Below are positions 5,193 through 5,541 of a stretch of 5,541 nt of DNA, piece after piece. This stretch comes from Paracoccaceae bacterium (GTDB lineage: Bacteria > Pseudomonadota > Alphaproteobacteria > Rhodobacterales > Rhodobacteraceae): assembly GCA_011525185.1 (NCBI GenBank), contig WTIQ01000424.1:1-5541 (forward strand). Reading direction: 5' to 3'. A program made the position numbers and the translations under genes. Below the pieces are notes generated by a model, which made no database searches, was not told where the DNA came from, and was given only the letters and a program-made list of their open reading frames with translations. Each line of letters opens with the position of its first letter. The first letter of the stretch is position 1.

Positions 5193-5541
5193 ATGAGTAG
5201 AACAGTCTATGTAAATGGCGATTACCTCCCCGAAGGCGATGCAAAAGTCTCAATCTTTGATCGTGGCTTTCTCATGGCCGATGGCGTTTATGAGGTCACA
5301 TCTGTTTTGGGTGGCAAACTTATTGATTTTGACGGTCACTACAAAAGGCTTGAGCGCTCGCTGGGCGAATTGGAGATGCAAAACCCCGTGAGCAAAGACG
5401 AGTTGCTTGCTATTCACCGCGAGTTGGTGGCTCAAAACGGCATTGATGAGGGGCTCGTTTATCTCCAAATCACGCGCGGGGCACCTGAAGATCGTGATTT
5501 TGTCTTTCCTGATCCTGAAACAACCCCTGCGACCGTAGTAT
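5193..5541 (+). CDS. dat: D-amino-acid transaminase (fold-type IV PLP enzyme), 5' part only
   Basis: The first 116 residues of a class IV aminotransferase are present; the rest lies beyond the right edge. D-amino-acid transaminase interconverts D-amino acids and 2-oxo acids, classically D-Ala plus 2-oxoglutarate giving pyruvate plus D-Glu, which supplies the DgcN substrate. Family marks are VYVNGDYLPEGDAKVSIFDR (5-24), GFLMADGVYEV (25-35), HYKRLERSL (49-57) and VYLQITRGAPEDRDFVFPD (89-107). The PLP-binding lysine falls outside the window. The substrate-carboxylate motif RxH of Bacillus enzymes appears here as Arg101-Asp-Phe103. A branched-chain aminotransferase or aminodeoxychorismate lyase is the alternative, but TRG-x4-RDFxFP and the dgc neighbours favour Dat. 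GGAG at 5178-5181 lies 11 bases before the ATG, rather far for a ribosome site. Confidence 0.85.
   Translation, partial: MSRTVYVNGDYLPEGDAKVSIFDRGFLMADGVYEVTSVLGGKLIDFDGHYKRLERSLGELEMQNPVSKDELLAIHRELVAQNGIDEGLVYLQITRGAPEDRDFVFPDPETTPATVV

Overview
The window looks like chromosomal DNA of an alphaproteobacterium, most likely a marine member of the Rhodobacterales (Roseobacter group) with moderate GC content. The evidence is a FYDLN-acid (TIGR02300-type) protein with the CPTTGKRFYDLN start seen in that order, next to tRNA-Ala(GGC); a typical 319-residue AccA; and a dgcN-dgcA gene pair, which has been reported as especially common in marine Rhodobacterales. This is inference from protein signatures. 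No rRNA or species marker is present.

Left part (1-1934). A tRNA-Ala(GGC) runs off the left edge on the minus strand. Upstream of it, also on the minus strand, is a small acidic FYDLN-family protein. The two are separated by a compact 57-base gap holding an apparent intrinsic terminator and a likely tRNA promoter. Divergent from the FYDLN gene are a YgjP-type zinc metallopeptidase-fold protein (plus strand, best start 570) and, 36 bases further on, a GntR/FCD-family transcription regulator.

Middle (1931-3175). accA, the alpha subunit of acetyl-CoA carboxyltransferase, lies on the minus strand. It meets the GntR gene tail to tail, with both stop codons inside one TTAA. A 285-base AT-rich divergent intergenic region follows and contains several dyad and repeat elements.

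Right part (3176-5541). Three tightly spaced plus-strand genes form an apparent operon for D-amino-acid use. They are dgcN (DUF1611; D-glutamate N-acetyltransferase), dgcA (enolase-superfamily N-acetyl-D-glutamate racemase) and dat (fold-type IV D-amino-acid transaminase, cut by the right edge). Together they suggest a funnel: Dat moves amino groups from D-amino acids such as D-Ala onto 2-oxoglutarate to make D-Glu, DgcN acetylates D-Glu, and DgcA inverts it to N-acetyl-L-Glu. That product can be deacetylated to L-Glu or enter arginine synthesis. The first two steps match the published D-Glu catabolic pathway of marine bacteria. The coupling to Dat is inferred here from gene order. No deacetylase and no obvious dedicated regulator lies inside the window. 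No mobile elements, CRISPR arrays or broken genes were seen.
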